Shown: in pieces, positions 1 through 8,348 of the stretch
Layout of the letters: each line of letters begins with the position of its first letter
Position numbering within the stretch: the stretch's first letter is position 1
Assembly: GCA_009360345.1 (NCBI GenBank)
Contig: SPDP01000002.1
Span: 930,001-994,000 of the forward strand
DNA: 64,000 bases
Direction of reading: 5' to 3'
DNA from: Alcaligenaceae bacterium SAGV5
Lineage (GTDB): Bacteria; Pseudomonadota; Gammaproteobacteria; Burkholderiales; Burkholderiaceae_B
Notes under the pieces: model-generated
Databases searched by the model: none
What the model was told of the DNA's origin: nothing
The model's input: only the letters and a program-made list of their open reading frames with translations
Made by a program: the position numbers and the translations under genes

Positions 1-1
1 G

Positions 2-514
2 GCGTATGCCTCGGCGGGCAGCGGGTCGGTCAGCCATTTGACGATGGCGATGTTCGTCAAGCGCGCGGAACTGTCGATGATCCACGCGCCGTATCGCGGC
101 GGCGCGCCGGCGATCGCCGACGTGGTGGGCGGGCAGGTGCCGATGTATTTCGCGAACGTGGCCGAGGTGCTGCCTTATTCGACGACGAACCGGCTGCGCA
201 TCGTTGCCACCTCGGGCACCAGGCCCTCCAACGACCTGCCAGGTGTCAAGACCGTTGCCGAGCAGGGCTATCCGGGCTTCACGACCGAGACCTGGAACGG
301 CGTGGCGGCCCCGGCCGGCACGCCTGCCGGGATCGTCGACAAGATCGCCGGCTCCTTGGCCGAGGCGGGCCGGAATGCCGAGTTCGGCGCCAAGCTCGCC
401 GCCATCGGCGTCAGCGTGCTGTGCAACACACCCGAGGAGTTCGCCAGGAAGCTGGTCGCGGACAACAAGTTGTGGTCCGCGGCGGTGAAGGAGTCCGGGG
501 CCTCGCTGGACTAA
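2..514 (+). CDS. Bug/TctC-family periplasmic solute-binding protein, 5' end cut by window edge
   Basis: Only the C-terminal 170 codons are present; the frame is open from base 2, so the start lies left of the window. Bug proteins bind small carboxylic acids in the periplasm. The visible part has the family's middle signature HAPYRGGAPAIADVVGGQ and the late signature GYPGFTTETWNGVAAPAGTP. The stop codon (512-514) overlaps, on the other strand, the stop codon of the convergent DszB-like gene (511-513), so there is no spacer. The ligand is unknown; the neighbourhood suggests an organic acid handled by the adjacent module. Confidence 0.9.
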   Translation, partial: AYASAGSGSVSHLTMAMFVKRAELSMIHAPYRGGAPAIADVVGGQVPMYFANVAEVLPYSTTNRLRIVATSGTRPSNDLPGVKTVAEQGYPGFTTETWNGVAAPAGTPAGIVDKIAGSLAEAGRNAEFGAKLAAIGVSVLCNTPEEFARKLVADNKLWSAAVKESGASLD

Positions 515-1596
515 GCCTCCACCTGCGTGCCTCCGGCCTCGGCCAGGCTGCGTTCCTGGAGAAGCTCCCTGGCGCGGGCCAGGGGGCCGGGAACGATCCA
601 GTCGGCGATGGAGAAGTCGTTGCGGATGAAGCCGTGTTCATACAGGAAGTCCTTGCGGACTTCCAGTGCGCGGACCAGTTCGGGGGCCAGGCTGGGCTCG
701 AGATTCTGGTAGACGGTGTCGTCGAAGGCTTCGGGCACCCATTCGTAGGCGACCGAGACTTCGCGGGCGATGATGGCCTGGGTGGCGGCACGGTTTGCGC
801 GAGCCCATTGGGCCGCCCTGAGCACCTGGCAGAGATATCGTGCGACGAACTCCGGATACTCCCGGACCAGGCGGCCGCTTACCGACAGTACGTTGGGCGT
901 ACCGTTATTGATGCTGACGCGCCGATCCGGATGGTGATTGATGTCGGCCACGACATGCGCGCCGAGGAATTCCTGGAGGGCGGGGCCGGCTGCGCCGTAG
1001 TTGTACAGCACGTCGGCTTCGCCCCGGATGAGCGCGAAAGTCTCGGCCCGCGCCGAACTCGCGAACTGATGGGCGTCGAACAGCGCGCCGGTGTTCGAGG
1101 CGGCGACCTTGCCAATATATGGCTGGTCGATCGGCAGGTCGACCAGCGTGACGTCATCCAGCGTCAGGCCCACCGACGCCAGGACTTGCGCGTACCCCTG
1201 CAGCGCGGAGGCACGCCAGAAGTCGATTTTTTCATGGGTCCGTCTCGGCAGGGCGAGGCGCCGGCCCTTCAGGTCGGCGGGAGAGCGGATGCCTGAGTCC
1301 GGCAGGGTGAGGAGGGACTGGTACTGCGGCAACCAGGTCAGCCCCACGACCACGACGTCATTGCCTTCCGAGCGTGACCAGATCGGTGGCGCGTTGCCGC
1401 CGTGGCGGAACGAGTCGCCTTGCCGGTGATCGAAGTGCGATTCCCGGACCGATTGATCGGGCGATGCGCACAGCGAGAGCACCGAGATGCCGTCCGATTC
1501 GAACTCCTGTTCGAGCCAGCCGTTGTGGATGGCGATGCCCGATGCGGTGGGAACGGGGCAACGCGTGTACCAGATGATGTCGAGGTCGTGGGGCAT
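511..1596 (-). CDS. DszB-like sulfinate desulfinase / substrate-binding-fold enzyme
   Basis: The 361-aa product resembles DszB, the 2'-hydroxybiphenyl-2-sulfinate desulfinase of dibenzothiophene desulfurization, an enzyme built on a periplasmic-binding-protein fold. From memory, DszB uses Cys27, His60 and Arg70 in an R-x-G-G motif. Here Cys13 lies in TRCPVP, His54 in ESHF and Arg64 in FRHGG, and the His-to-Arg spacing of 10 equals that of DszB. No signal peptide is present, which argues for a cytoplasmic enzyme. I chose the ATG at 1596 because AAAGGA precedes it and the DszB-like N-terminus begins there; the longer open frame upstream is antisense to the ligase gene. It is the last gene of a four-gene operon. 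The alternative is a leaderless NMT1-like binding protein. Confidence 0.7.
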   Translation of the reverse strand: MPHDLDIIWYTRCPVPTASGIAIHNGWLEQEFESDGISVLSLCASPDQSVRESHFDHRQGDSFRHGGNAPPIWSRSEGNDVVVVGLTWLPQYQSLLTLPDSGIRSPADLKGRRLALPRRTHEKIDFWRASALQGYAQVLASVGLTLDDVTLVDLPIDQPYIGKVAASNTGALFDAHQFASSARAETFALIRGEADVLYNYGAAGPALQEFLGAHVVADINHHPDRRVSINNGTPNVLSVSGRLVREYPEFVARYLCQVLRAAQWARANRAATQAIIAREVSVAYEWVPEAFDDTVYQNLEPSLAPELVRALEVRKDFLYEHGFIRNDFSIADWIVPGPLARARELLQERSLAEAGGTQVEA

Positions 1597-1637
1597 GAAG
1601 GTCCTTTGCTCGCGTGGAGGAAGGTTGACGGTGTCCG

Positions 1638-3578
1638 TCAATGGGTGGTCAGGCTGCTCGCGGCGAGCCGATCGAGCGCCTCGGGATTGAGCAGGCCGTC
1701 GCGGTGGCGGGTCGGACGGCCTGCCAGAAAGTCCCGGATCGCCACTTCGGAGACTTTCCCGTTGGATGAGCGTGGCAGGTCGTCCACCTGGACGATGCTT
1801 GCCGGAATGTGGCGCGAGGTGGCGCCGGTCCGGATGGCATTGCGTATGTCCGCGGCGAGGGTGCCGGAGAGCTGGTTTCCCTCCCGCAGTACGACGAACA
1901 ACACGATGGACGTGCCGTCCGGGCCAGGGCATTCGACCGCCGCGGCTTCCGTGACAAGCTCCAGGCCTTGGAGTGCCCGGTATATTTCGCTGGTCCCGAT
2001 GCGTATCCCGTTGACATTGAGGGTGGCGTCGGAACGGCCTTCGATGATCAGGCCCCCGTGCGCGGTCAGGCGTGCCCAATCGCCATGCCGCCATGCCCCG
2101 GGAATCTGCTGGAAATAGGCGGCATGCAGCCGGCTGCCGTCGTCATTCCAGAACGCGACCGGCACGGAAGGGAAGGCCTGGGTGCACACGAGTTCGCCGG
2201 GCTGGCCGACGACCGGGCGGCCCGAGTCATCGTAGACCTCCACTTTCATGCCCAGCGACAGCACTTGTATTTCCCCTGCCCAGACCGGCGAAATCGGGCT
2301 GCCGGTCGCGAGCGTGCCCATGATGTCGGTTCCGCCTGCGGGTGACATCAGGTGCACGTCTTCCTTGATCTCGCGGTAGACGTATTCGTAATGCCGCGAT
2401 GACAGGGGAGAGCTGCCTGCCTGTATGCATTTGAGGCTTGCGAGCCGATGGCTATCGCGGGGCCGCAGCCCGGCTGCCTGGTACTGCTCGATGAGCCGGG
2501 GGACGATGCGCAGCACCGCGATGTCTTCATCGTCGACCAGGTCCCACAGTGCCGACGTGGAGGGGAAGGCGGGCGACCCATCGTAGAGGATGACGGTCGC
2601 GCCCAGGCCGAGCGCCGACGCCATGACGTTCCAGACCATCCATCCTGTGGTGGTCAGGTACATGACGCGTTCTTCCGGATGGACGTCGCAGTGCAGCGCC
2701 AGCTCCTTCAGCGTCTGCAACAGGCTTCCGCCCGCGCCATGCACGATGCACTTTGGGGTGCCGGTGGTGCCGGATGAAAAGAGGATGAACGCCGGGTGAT
2801 CGAAGGGGAATCGTTTCCATGCGATCCTGCATGGCCGCCCAGCCAGGAAGGCTTCGTATGACAGGTTTTCGTCGTCCGGCAGCGTCGAGCCGGGATAGGC
2901 GACGGTGACCGTGCGGGCGAGGCCGGGCAGGGCGGCGGCGATTTCCCGTGACTTGTCGGCCAGATCGTGAAAGCGGCCGCCATGGACATAGCCGTTGGTC
3001 GTGAACAGCACCTTGGGCTCGACCTGGCGCAACCTGTCAAGGCAGCTCGCGACGCCGTAGTCGGGCGAACAGGCGCACCAGATCGCTCCGATCGAGGTGG
3101 TGGCGAGCATGGCGACGATGGCTTCGGGAACGTTGGGCAGGTATCCCGCGACCCGGTCGCCCGGTCGGACGCCCGCCGATTCCAGCGCATGCGCACAGGC
3201 CGCGACCTGTTGTTGCAGCATGCGCCAGCTCAGGGCGCGGCGCATGCCTTGTTCGTTGCGGAATACGAGCGCGTCGGCGGCGTCGTCGCGCGGCAGCAGG
3301 TTCTCGGCGAAGTTGAGCCGGGCCTGGGGAAACCAGCGGGCCCCGGGCAGGCGGAGCGGGTCGTCGACCACGAGCCCGCCCTTTTCGCCGCGCAGTCCGA
3401 GGTAGTCCCACAGCCCGCCCCAGAATGCCGCGGGCTGCGAGAGCGAAAACCGGTATAGCGAATCGTAGGCGTCGAGCGGGGATGCGCTGGCCGGTTGCAG
3501 CCTCTGCATGAACGCGCGCATGCGCGCATTCGCCATTCGTTCCGGGGTGGGGCGCCAGATCGGTGTCGAGACGTTCAT
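1638..3578 (-). CDS. Acetoacetate-CoA ligase family acyl-CoA synthetase (module A)
   Basis: The 646-aa product is an AMP-forming ligase of the acetoacetyl-CoA synthetase branch, with the usual length (about 650). The N-terminal PIWRPT is typical of the branch, the ATP loop is ILFSSGTTGTPKCIVHGAGG, and the C-terminal domain carries HGDWARLTAHGGLIIEGRSD and the lysine of SSNGKVSE. It should activate a keto or hydroxy acid with ATP and CoA in the cytoplasm. The start overlaps the stop of the upstream GctB-like gene (ATGA at 3575-3578), so translation is probably coupled. A 41-bp gap separates it from the DszB-like gene. The true acid substrate cannot be read from the sequence; two paralogues in one window make acetoacetate itself unlikely for both. 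Confidence 0.88.
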   Translation of the reverse strand: MNVSTPIWRPTPERMANARMRAFMQRLQPASASPLDAYDSLYRFSLSQPAAFWGGLWDYLGLRGEKGGLVVDDPLRLPGARWFPQARLNFAENLLPRDDAADALVFRNEQGMRRALSWRMLQQQVAACAHALESAGVRPGDRVAGYLPNVPEAIVAMLATTSIGAIWCACSPDYGVASCLDRLRQVEPKVLFTTNGYVHGGRFHDLADKSREIAAALPGLARTVTVAYPGSTLPDDENLSYEAFLAGRPCRIAWKRFPFDHPAFILFSSGTTGTPKCIVHGAGGSLLQTLKELALHCDVHPEERVMYLTTTGWMVWNVMASALGLGATVILYDGSPAFPSTSALWDLVDDEDIAVLRIVPRLIEQYQAAGLRPRDSHRLASLKCIQAGSSPLSSRHYEYVYREIKEDVHLMSPAGGTDIMGTLATGSPISPVWAGEIQVLSLGMKVEVYDDSGRPVVGQPGELVCTQAFPSVPVAFWNDDGSRLHAAYFQQIPGAWRHGDWARLTAHGGLIIEGRSDATLNVNGIRIGTSEIYRALQGLELVTEAAAVECPGPDGTSIVLFVVLREGNQLSGTLAADIRNAIRTGATSRHIPASIVQVDDLPRSSNGKVSEVAIRDFLAGRPTRHRDGLLNPEALDRLAASSLTTH

Positions 3579-4330
3579 GACGAGGCGTGCGCAAGATGCG
3601 TGTCGACGCCCCGGCTCAATGCCTGCGCGAACCGGGGATAGATTTCGGCCACCTCGGGGCAGACGGCGTCGCGCAGCAGCGTAGCCACTTCATTGGATGG
3701 CAGGGCGGTGGCGGCGGGAGCCTCGTCATGATCGAACGCGAAACCCGTGTTCTGCAGGATGTCGCGCAGATCGATGCCGGGATGGAGGGATTCCAGCCGG
3801 AATCGGGCCGTGCGCTTGTCGAACGAGAAGACGCCCTTGCCGGTGAGCATGCCCGTGGGGCCTCCGGGACGGTACACCTCGGCCGGGCTGGTTCCCGGCG
3901 TGCTGATGAAATCCACTTTGTCGACCATGACTTCCCGGGTATGGCGTTCGCGAAAGATGATGATGTTGGGAATCATCAGATAGAGCAGCGGCGTTCCATG
4001 CGATCCGGACCAACGCACCTGCATGCGTGGGTGCTGTCCCACGCCGACGAGGTTGATGTTGGCCTGGCCGTCGATCTGGCCTCCTCCGATCATGAAGGCG
4101 TCGAAGCGTCCCCGGGCGGCGCAATCGAAGATTTCGGACAGGTCGTCGGTCAGGAAAGAGTGTTTGCGGCTTCCGATCACGCTGACGCGGATCCGGCCCC
4201 CCGAGAGTTCGCGGGCGAGCAGCGCGCCCGCCATCTGCGCGGCCGCATTGGTTCCGACCAGCACATGGCCGCGGGGAGCGAGCAGGCGGGCAAGCGTCGT
4301 GACGGCGAGAACGTTCCAGTCGCATGTCAT
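3575..4330 (-). CDS. CoA-transferase family beta subunit (GctB/IpdB-like), module A
   Basis: The 251-aa product is a class I CoA-transferase beta-type subunit, recognised by the block FMIGGGQIDGQANIN and by KVDFISTPG. In glutaconate CoA-transferase the catalytic Glu lies in a Y-E-S-G motif about 35-40 residues before this block; here the equivalent stretch reads VSVIGSRKH, with no Glu. IpdAB, the CoA-dependent ring hydrolase of steroid catabolism, likewise lacks that Glu, so a C-C hydrolase is possible. The ATG at 4330 overlaps the stop of the alpha subunit (ATGA at 4327-4330); the longer open frame begins inside the alpha gene and was rejected. Confidence 0.82.
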   Translation of the reverse strand: MTCDWNVLAVTTLARLLAPRGHVLVGTNAAAQMAGALLARELSGGRIRVSVIGSRKHSFLTDDLSEIFDCAARGRFDAFMIGGGQIDGQANINLVGVGQHPRMQVRWSGSHGTPLLYLMIPNIIIFRERHTREVMVDKVDFISTPGTSPAEVYRPGGPTGMLTGKGVFSFDKRTARFRLESLHPGIDLRDILQNTGFAFDHDEAPAATALPSNEVATLLRDAVCPEVAEIYPRFAQALSRGVDTHLAHASS

Positions 4331-5169
4331 GCCGGCATCCCGCCTTCCAGGACAAATGCCTTGAGATAGTCGTCGAAACCTTGCCGGGTGCGAGCCATGT
4401 CGGCATAGCGCTGCATGTGTTCCCTGTCTTCCGGGTAGCGTTCGCCGCCATGCAACGGCCATGAACCGTTGGGTTGGCGGCAGATGCCGGTGATGTAGGC
4501 GTCTCCTATCACTCCCGCTCTTCTTATCGGGTCTTCCATCAGATTGCCTTCGTAGCGCTCATCGTAGGTGACGAGCGTGCGCCTGGCGGCCCGGGCCATG
4601 AGCTTGAGGGAGCCACGGCTGCCTATCCAGACGTTGCCGTGCCGGTCGGCAAGCGGCGCGTGGAACAAGGCGATGTCGGGGCAGATGGCGGGAATCACGG
4701 CCACCTGTTCGGCGGGGTCGAACGGATTCGCGATCTGTTTCCATTCGTCCTGCCTGACGCGGTAGACATCCGAACCGAGCACGCCTCGCACGGGCATGAA
4801 CGGCAGGCCGGATTCGCTTGCCTTCAGGCCCGCGGTGATCGCCGGGCAGGTTGCTTCCCGCACGGCTATCGTGCCTTGCGCCTGGGCCTCCGTGAATCGT
4901 GGCGCGGACCCGTATTCGTACAGAACGATGCCGCCCATCTCTACCGATGCGACGCAGCCGGCGCCGATCAGCATGTCGACCTGGATGCTGCTGGACGGTA
5001 CGCAAAGCACGCGCAGCCGGCGGATTCCGCGGCGTATCAGCGCGCGGGTGGCGTTCATGGCCACGCCGCTGAAATGACCATTGAAGCCGGTCGCGATCGC
5101 AATCCGGTCGCCGTCCATGATGTGGCCGACCAGATCGTCCAGGTCGAACTCGTTATGTGCGTCGCGCAT
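4327..5169 (-). CDS. CoA-transferase family alpha subunit (GctA/IpdA-like), module A
   Basis: The 280-aa product is the partner of the following beta gene and the first gene of module A. Family blocks are DMLIGAGCVASVEMGG (residues 65-80), then YEYGSAPRF, and HAPLADRHGNVWIG further on. Glu77 and Glu85 are both kept in the module B paralogue; IpdA is reported to use a Glu in this neighbourhood. It would act with GctB on an acyl-CoA made by the ligase downstream. The divergent Bug gene starts 130 bp away across an AT-rich control region. I cannot tell CoA transfer from CoA-dependent hydrolysis without structural comparison. Confidence 0.85.
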   Translation of the reverse strand: MRDAHNEFDLDDLVGHIMDGDRIAIATGFNGHFSGVAMNATRALIRRGIRRLRVLCVPSSSIQVDMLIGAGCVASVEMGGIVLYEYGSAPRFTEAQAQGTIAVREATCPAITAGLKASESGLPFMPVRGVLGSDVYRVRQDEWKQIANPFDPAEQVAVIPAICPDIALFHAPLADRHGNVWIGSRGSLKLMARAARRTLVTYDERYEGNLMEDPIRRAGVIGDAYITGICRQPNGSWPLHGGERYPEDREHMQRYADMARTRQGFDDYLKAFVLEGGMPA

Positions 5170-5197
5170 GGTGCTTCCGGATGGTTTTTTTCGATCT

Positions 5198-5255
5198 TAC
5201 ATCAAATCAAAAAAATTGAGCAATAGAGCTTTTAAATTGATATTATTGATTTAAA
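5198..5255. promoter_or_regulatory. AT-rich divergent control region of module A and its Bug gene
   Basis: This 58-bp AT-rich island lies in an otherwise GC-rich sequence between gctA (minus) and a Bug gene (plus). It contains TACATCAAA at 5198-5206 and ATTATTGATTTAAA at 5242-5255. Nearly the same two words occur in the equivalent region of module B (9377-9419), which suggests one regulator for both. I see no certain -35/-10 pair. Confidence 0.4.
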
Positions 5256-5298
5256 GGTGCGCAGCGCCACATATCGAAATCATGGGAGACGACACATC

Positions 5299-6297
5299 AT
5301 GGGTGCACGGGAGTTGCTCGACCGCAGGCATTTCGTCCCGGCGTTGCTGCTGGGACTGTCAGGAGCGCTGGCCTGGCCGGCGGCGGGCGCCGCCGAGACC
5401 TTCCCCGCCAAGCCCGTGCGCTGGATCGTTCCCTTCCTGGCCGGAGGGGGCGCGGACAACATTGCCCGCACGGTCGCGGCGCGCGCCGAAAAAGAGCTTG
5501 GGCAATCGATCGTGGTAGAGAACCGGCCGGGGGCAGGGGGCAACGTCGGGGCTGCCTTCGTTGCCCGGGCGCCGGCCGATGGATACACGCTGCTGTACGG
5601 GACCAGCGGAACGCACGCCGCGAATCCGGCGCTCTACAACGATCCCGGCTATGACCCGGTCAAGGACTTCGCTCCGGTCACCAAACTGACGCGGGTGTCG
5701 ATGGTGCTGGTGGTGAATGCCCAATCGCCGATAAAAAGCGTTTCGGCGTTGATCGCCGATCTCAAGGCCAATCCGGGCAAGCGGACCTTCGGATCCGGCG
5801 GCAACGGATCGGCGCTGCACATCGCGGGAGAGATGTTCCGCAGCGCGGCCGGCGTCGATATCGTGCACGTGCCTTATCGCGGGAATGCAGCCGCCACGGT
5901 GGACCTGCTGGGAGGGCGGCTGGACATGATGTTCGATGTCATCGCCAATGCCCGCGCGCAGATCGATGCCGGCAGGCTGCGGCCATTGGCCGTGCTTTCC
6001 CTGGATCCCGAAGAAGCCTACCCCGACGTGCCCACGCTGGCGTCGTCCGGCTACCCGGGATTCGAGATCGCGGCCTGGGATGGTGTGTTCGCGCCCGCCA
6101 ATACCCCGCGCCCCGTCATCGAACGGCTCAATGCCGCATTCGTCGCGGCATTGAAGGACCCCGAGGTGCGCAAGAGCCTGGCCGCGCGCGGTGTTGGCGC
6201 CACGCCGGGCACGCCCGAGGAACTGGGCCGCTACGTGAGGGCGGAAATGCCCCGCTGGGCCCAGGTCATCCGGAGCGCGGGCATCAAGGCGGATTGA
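5299..6297 (+). CDS. Bug/TctC-family periplasmic solute-binding protein
   Basis: The 332-aa product starts at the ATG at 5299, where GGGAGACGA precedes it; an earlier in-frame codon at 5257 would only add a non-conserved leader. The N-terminus has a twin-arginine-like motif, DRRHFVPALL (residues 8-17), a hydrophobic core, and probable cleavage near residue 31, unlike the Sec-type signals of most other Bug proteins here. Mature signatures are KPVRWIVPF, VVENRPGAGGNVG and ADGYTLL. It is divergent from module A and precedes a convergent LysR gene, so it is probably the binding protein for the module A substrate. Confidence 0.9.
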   Translation: MGARELLDRRHFVPALLLGLSGALAWPAAGAAETFPAKPVRWIVPFLAGGGADNIARTVAARAEKELGQSIVVENRPGAGGNVGAAFVARAPADGYTLLYGTSGTHAANPALYNDPGYDPVKDFAPVTKLTRVSMVLVVNAQSPIKSVSALIADLKANPGKRTFGSGGNGSALHIAGEMFRSAAGVDIVHVPYRGNAAATVDLLGGRLDMMFDVIANARAQIDAGRLRPLAVLSLDPEEAYPDVPTLASSGYPGFEIAAWDGVFAPANTPRPVIERLNAAFVAALKDPEVRKSLAARGVGATPGTPEELGRYVRAEMPRWAQVIRSAGIKAD

Positions 6298-6315
6298 CGC
6301 ATGCCGGATTCCTGC

Positions 6316-7236
6316 TCATTCGCTGGTCATGTGCTTGCCGGCCGGGCCGCGCAAGGCCTGGGCCGTTGCCTGGTAGAAGGCTTCGGCGACGGGAGTCAGG
6401 GGCTCGCCTATGCGCTTGATGAGACCGAGCTCGCGCGTGAAATCCGGATGGTCCAGCGGAATGACCCGCAAGCGGGGGGAGACCTTCAGCGAGGCGGCGG
6501 CCGTGTTGGGAAGAAGGGAGATGCCGAGCTGCGCCTCGACCATGGGGCCGATCGTATAGTGTTGCTTGAGGCTGTAGGCGGGGGAGAACGAGTATCCCTG
6601 CCGGCTCAGGTAGGTCTCGGTGGTGGCACGGATGTTCGAGCCCTTGCTGAGCGAGATGAGCGGATACTGCAGTGCCTCTTCGAGATGCACCTTGCCGCGG
6701 CGGGCCAGCGGATGGGTCTTGGCGCAGACGAGCACGAAGGGGTCGTGCGCCAGCCGCGTGAATTCCAGTTCGTCCCGCCAGCGGGGCACGCCGCCTATGC
6801 CGAAATCCACTTCGCGGCTGAGGATGCGGCGTTCGAGCCTGACGGTTTCTTCGTCGTGCATCTCGATCGCCACGCCTGGATGCTTGTCACGGAAGCGTTT
6901 GATGACCTTCGGAAAGATATGCGCGGCGACGGTGGGGATGCAGGAAAACGCGACCCGGCCCGCAAGCAGCAGCGCCGGGTCGCGCAAGGCGGCGACGACC
7001 GAGTCCATCTCCGCCGTCAGCCTGCGCATCTGTGCCACGAAGCGTTCCCCCTCGGGCGTGAGGCGGACATCCCGCGTGGTGCGCGATACCAAGGCCACGC
7101 CTACGGCGTCTTCCAGCGCGCGTATCTGCGCGCTCAGCGCGGGCTGCCCCAGATTGAGGGCTTCGGCTGCCCGGCGAAAACTCAAGTGTTCTGCAAGAGC
7201 CAGCAGACCACGGATATTGGCGAGCGAGAGCGCCAT
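6316..7236 (-). CDS. LysR-family transcriptional regulator
   Basis: The 306-aa product starts at the ATG at 7236, giving the standard LysR opening MALSLANIRGLLALAEHLSF; the open frame extends 37 codons further upstream without family character. The winged helix-turn-helix covers roughly residues 1-60 (FRRAAEALNLGQPALSAQIR), followed by the periplasmic-binding-like effector domain. It is divergent from the second DszB-like gene with 115 bp between, the usual arrangement for a LysR regulator and its target, so it may control module B and perhaps module A. Confidence 0.9.
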   Translation of the reverse strand: MALSLANIRGLLALAEHLSFRRAAEALNLGQPALSAQIRALEDAVGVALVSRTTRDVRLTPEGERFVAQMRRLTAEMDSVVAALRDPALLLAGRVAFSCIPTVAAHIFPKVIKRFRDKHPGVAIEMHDEETVRLERRILSREVDFGIGGVPRWRDELEFTRLAHDPFVLVCAKTHPLARRGKVHLEEALQYPLISLSKGSNIRATTETYLSRQGYSFSPAYSLKQHYTIGPMVEAQLGISLLPNTAAASLKVSPRLRVIPLDHPDFTRELGLIKRIGEPLTPVAEAFYQATAQALRGPAGKHMTSE

Positions 7237-7351
7237 GATTCTCCCATGCGGTATATAGGCGAGACGGCCGGGCGATTCTATCACTGGGGTACGGGGGGCC
7301 ACGGTCAAGTCCGTGCGGCCGATCGCGGCTCCCCGCAACGAGGTCATTGAA

Positions 7352-8311
7352 ATGGAAACGATTCATTATTCGCGGTGCCGCGTCATTCCTACGCCGACGT
7401 GCCTGGCCGTTCAACTGGGCCTGATGGCCGGAACGGAAAGGGTGCGCATCGAGCTTGGCGACTACAACCACCAGGAAGACCGGCTGTGGATGCGGCACGC
7501 GGGGCATGCCAAAGCCATGTGGGCACGCGCTCAGGGCGCCTCGACCCGCCTGGTGGCGTTCTCCGGCTATGAATGCAGCGAGCCCGTCTACGTCAGGGAC
7601 GATTCCCCCATCCGCACGGCCGCCGGGCTGCGCGGGCGCCGCGTTCCCCTGCCCCGGGTGCCCGGCCGGCCGTTTGACGTCGACCGCGAAGTGTTCCTGA
7701 AACCCTTGTCCACGTGCCTGGCCAGCGCGGGGCTGGCGATGGCGGATGTGACCGTGGTCGACGTGGATTTCGACCGGGAAAAGCGCTGCGACATGGAACC
7801 CGAGGCCACGCATTTCTTCGAGCAGGCGGCGCACCGGTTCTGCATCATGCTCGAGCGTGGCGAGGTCGATGCCATCGTGACGGCGCTGCCCGAGGAAACG
7901 GTTGCCAACCTGGGATTGCGCCGTATCTACGACAGCCGGGAAGATCCGGCGCCGCGGGCGCGCGGTGAACTGCGCACCGTGACGGTCAGCCAGGCATTGC
8001 TGGACGAGCACCGCGAGGTGGTGGTCGACATGCTGGCCCGCCTGCTCCAGGCGGAGAAGTGGGCCGCGCGGCATCCGCAGCAGATCGCCGGGCTGGTCGA
8101 ACGCGACCTTGGAATATCCCCCGGCCTCTATCGCGCCCGGGGACTCGATTTTCCCGGCTGGAGCCGCCTGCACTGCAGCCCGGCGGACTTCGCGTTGCTG
8201 GCCGAGCGGGAGCGCATGTTGCGCGATCACGGCACGATCACGCGGGAAGTGGACATCGCCGGGTGGATCGATGGCAGCGTGCTGGAGGACGCGCGCCGCA
8301 TTGCTGCCTGA
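7352..8311 (+). CDS. Second DszB-like / NMT1-like protein with altered active-site motif
   Basis: The 319-aa product starts at the ATG at 7352, preceded by GAGG. It shares the fold signature of the first DszB-like protein: SRCRVIPTP (Cys9), then His40, then Arg48 in MRHAGH, and later VRDDSPIRTAAGLRGRRVPLP, which parallels DszB's domain boundary. The R-x-G-G motif has become R-H-A-G and the His-to-Arg spacing is 8, not 10, so chemistry or substrate has probably changed. There is no signal peptide. It is divergent from a LysR gene and convergent with a Bug gene. It could also be a non-enzymatic binding protein. Confidence 0.6.
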   Translation: METIHYSRCRVIPTPTCLAVQLGLMAGTERVRIELGDYNHQEDRLWMRHAGHAKAMWARAQGASTRLVAFSGYECSEPVYVRDDSPIRTAAGLRGRRVPLPRVPGRPFDVDREVFLKPLSTCLASAGLAMADVTVVDVDFDREKRCDMEPEATHFFEQAAHRFCIMLERGEVDAIVTALPEETVANLGLRRIYDSREDPAPRARGELRTVTVSQALLDEHREVVVDMLARLLQAEKWAARHPQQIAGLVERDLGISPGLYRARGLDFPGWSRLHCSPADFALLAERERMLRDHGTITREVDIAGWIDGSVLEDARRIAA

Positions 8312-8320
8312 CGACCGGCG

Positions 8321-8340
8321 GGGGCGGGACAACCCGCCCC
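8321..8340. terminator. Hairpin between convergent genes
   Basis: GGGGCGGG-ACAA-CCCGCCCC forms a perfect 8-bp stem with a 4-base loop in the 37-bp gap between two convergent stop codons. It has no T-run, so termination in either direction is inferred from position and stem strength. Confidence 0.55.
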
Positions 8341-8348
8341 GGCCGCCG

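Noticed and set aside
7300..7315. Inverted repeat CACGG-N6-CCGTG before the second DszB-like gene
   Set aside because: Only 5-bp arms in a GC-rich sequence; similar repeats are expected by chance, so it is not listed as an operator.
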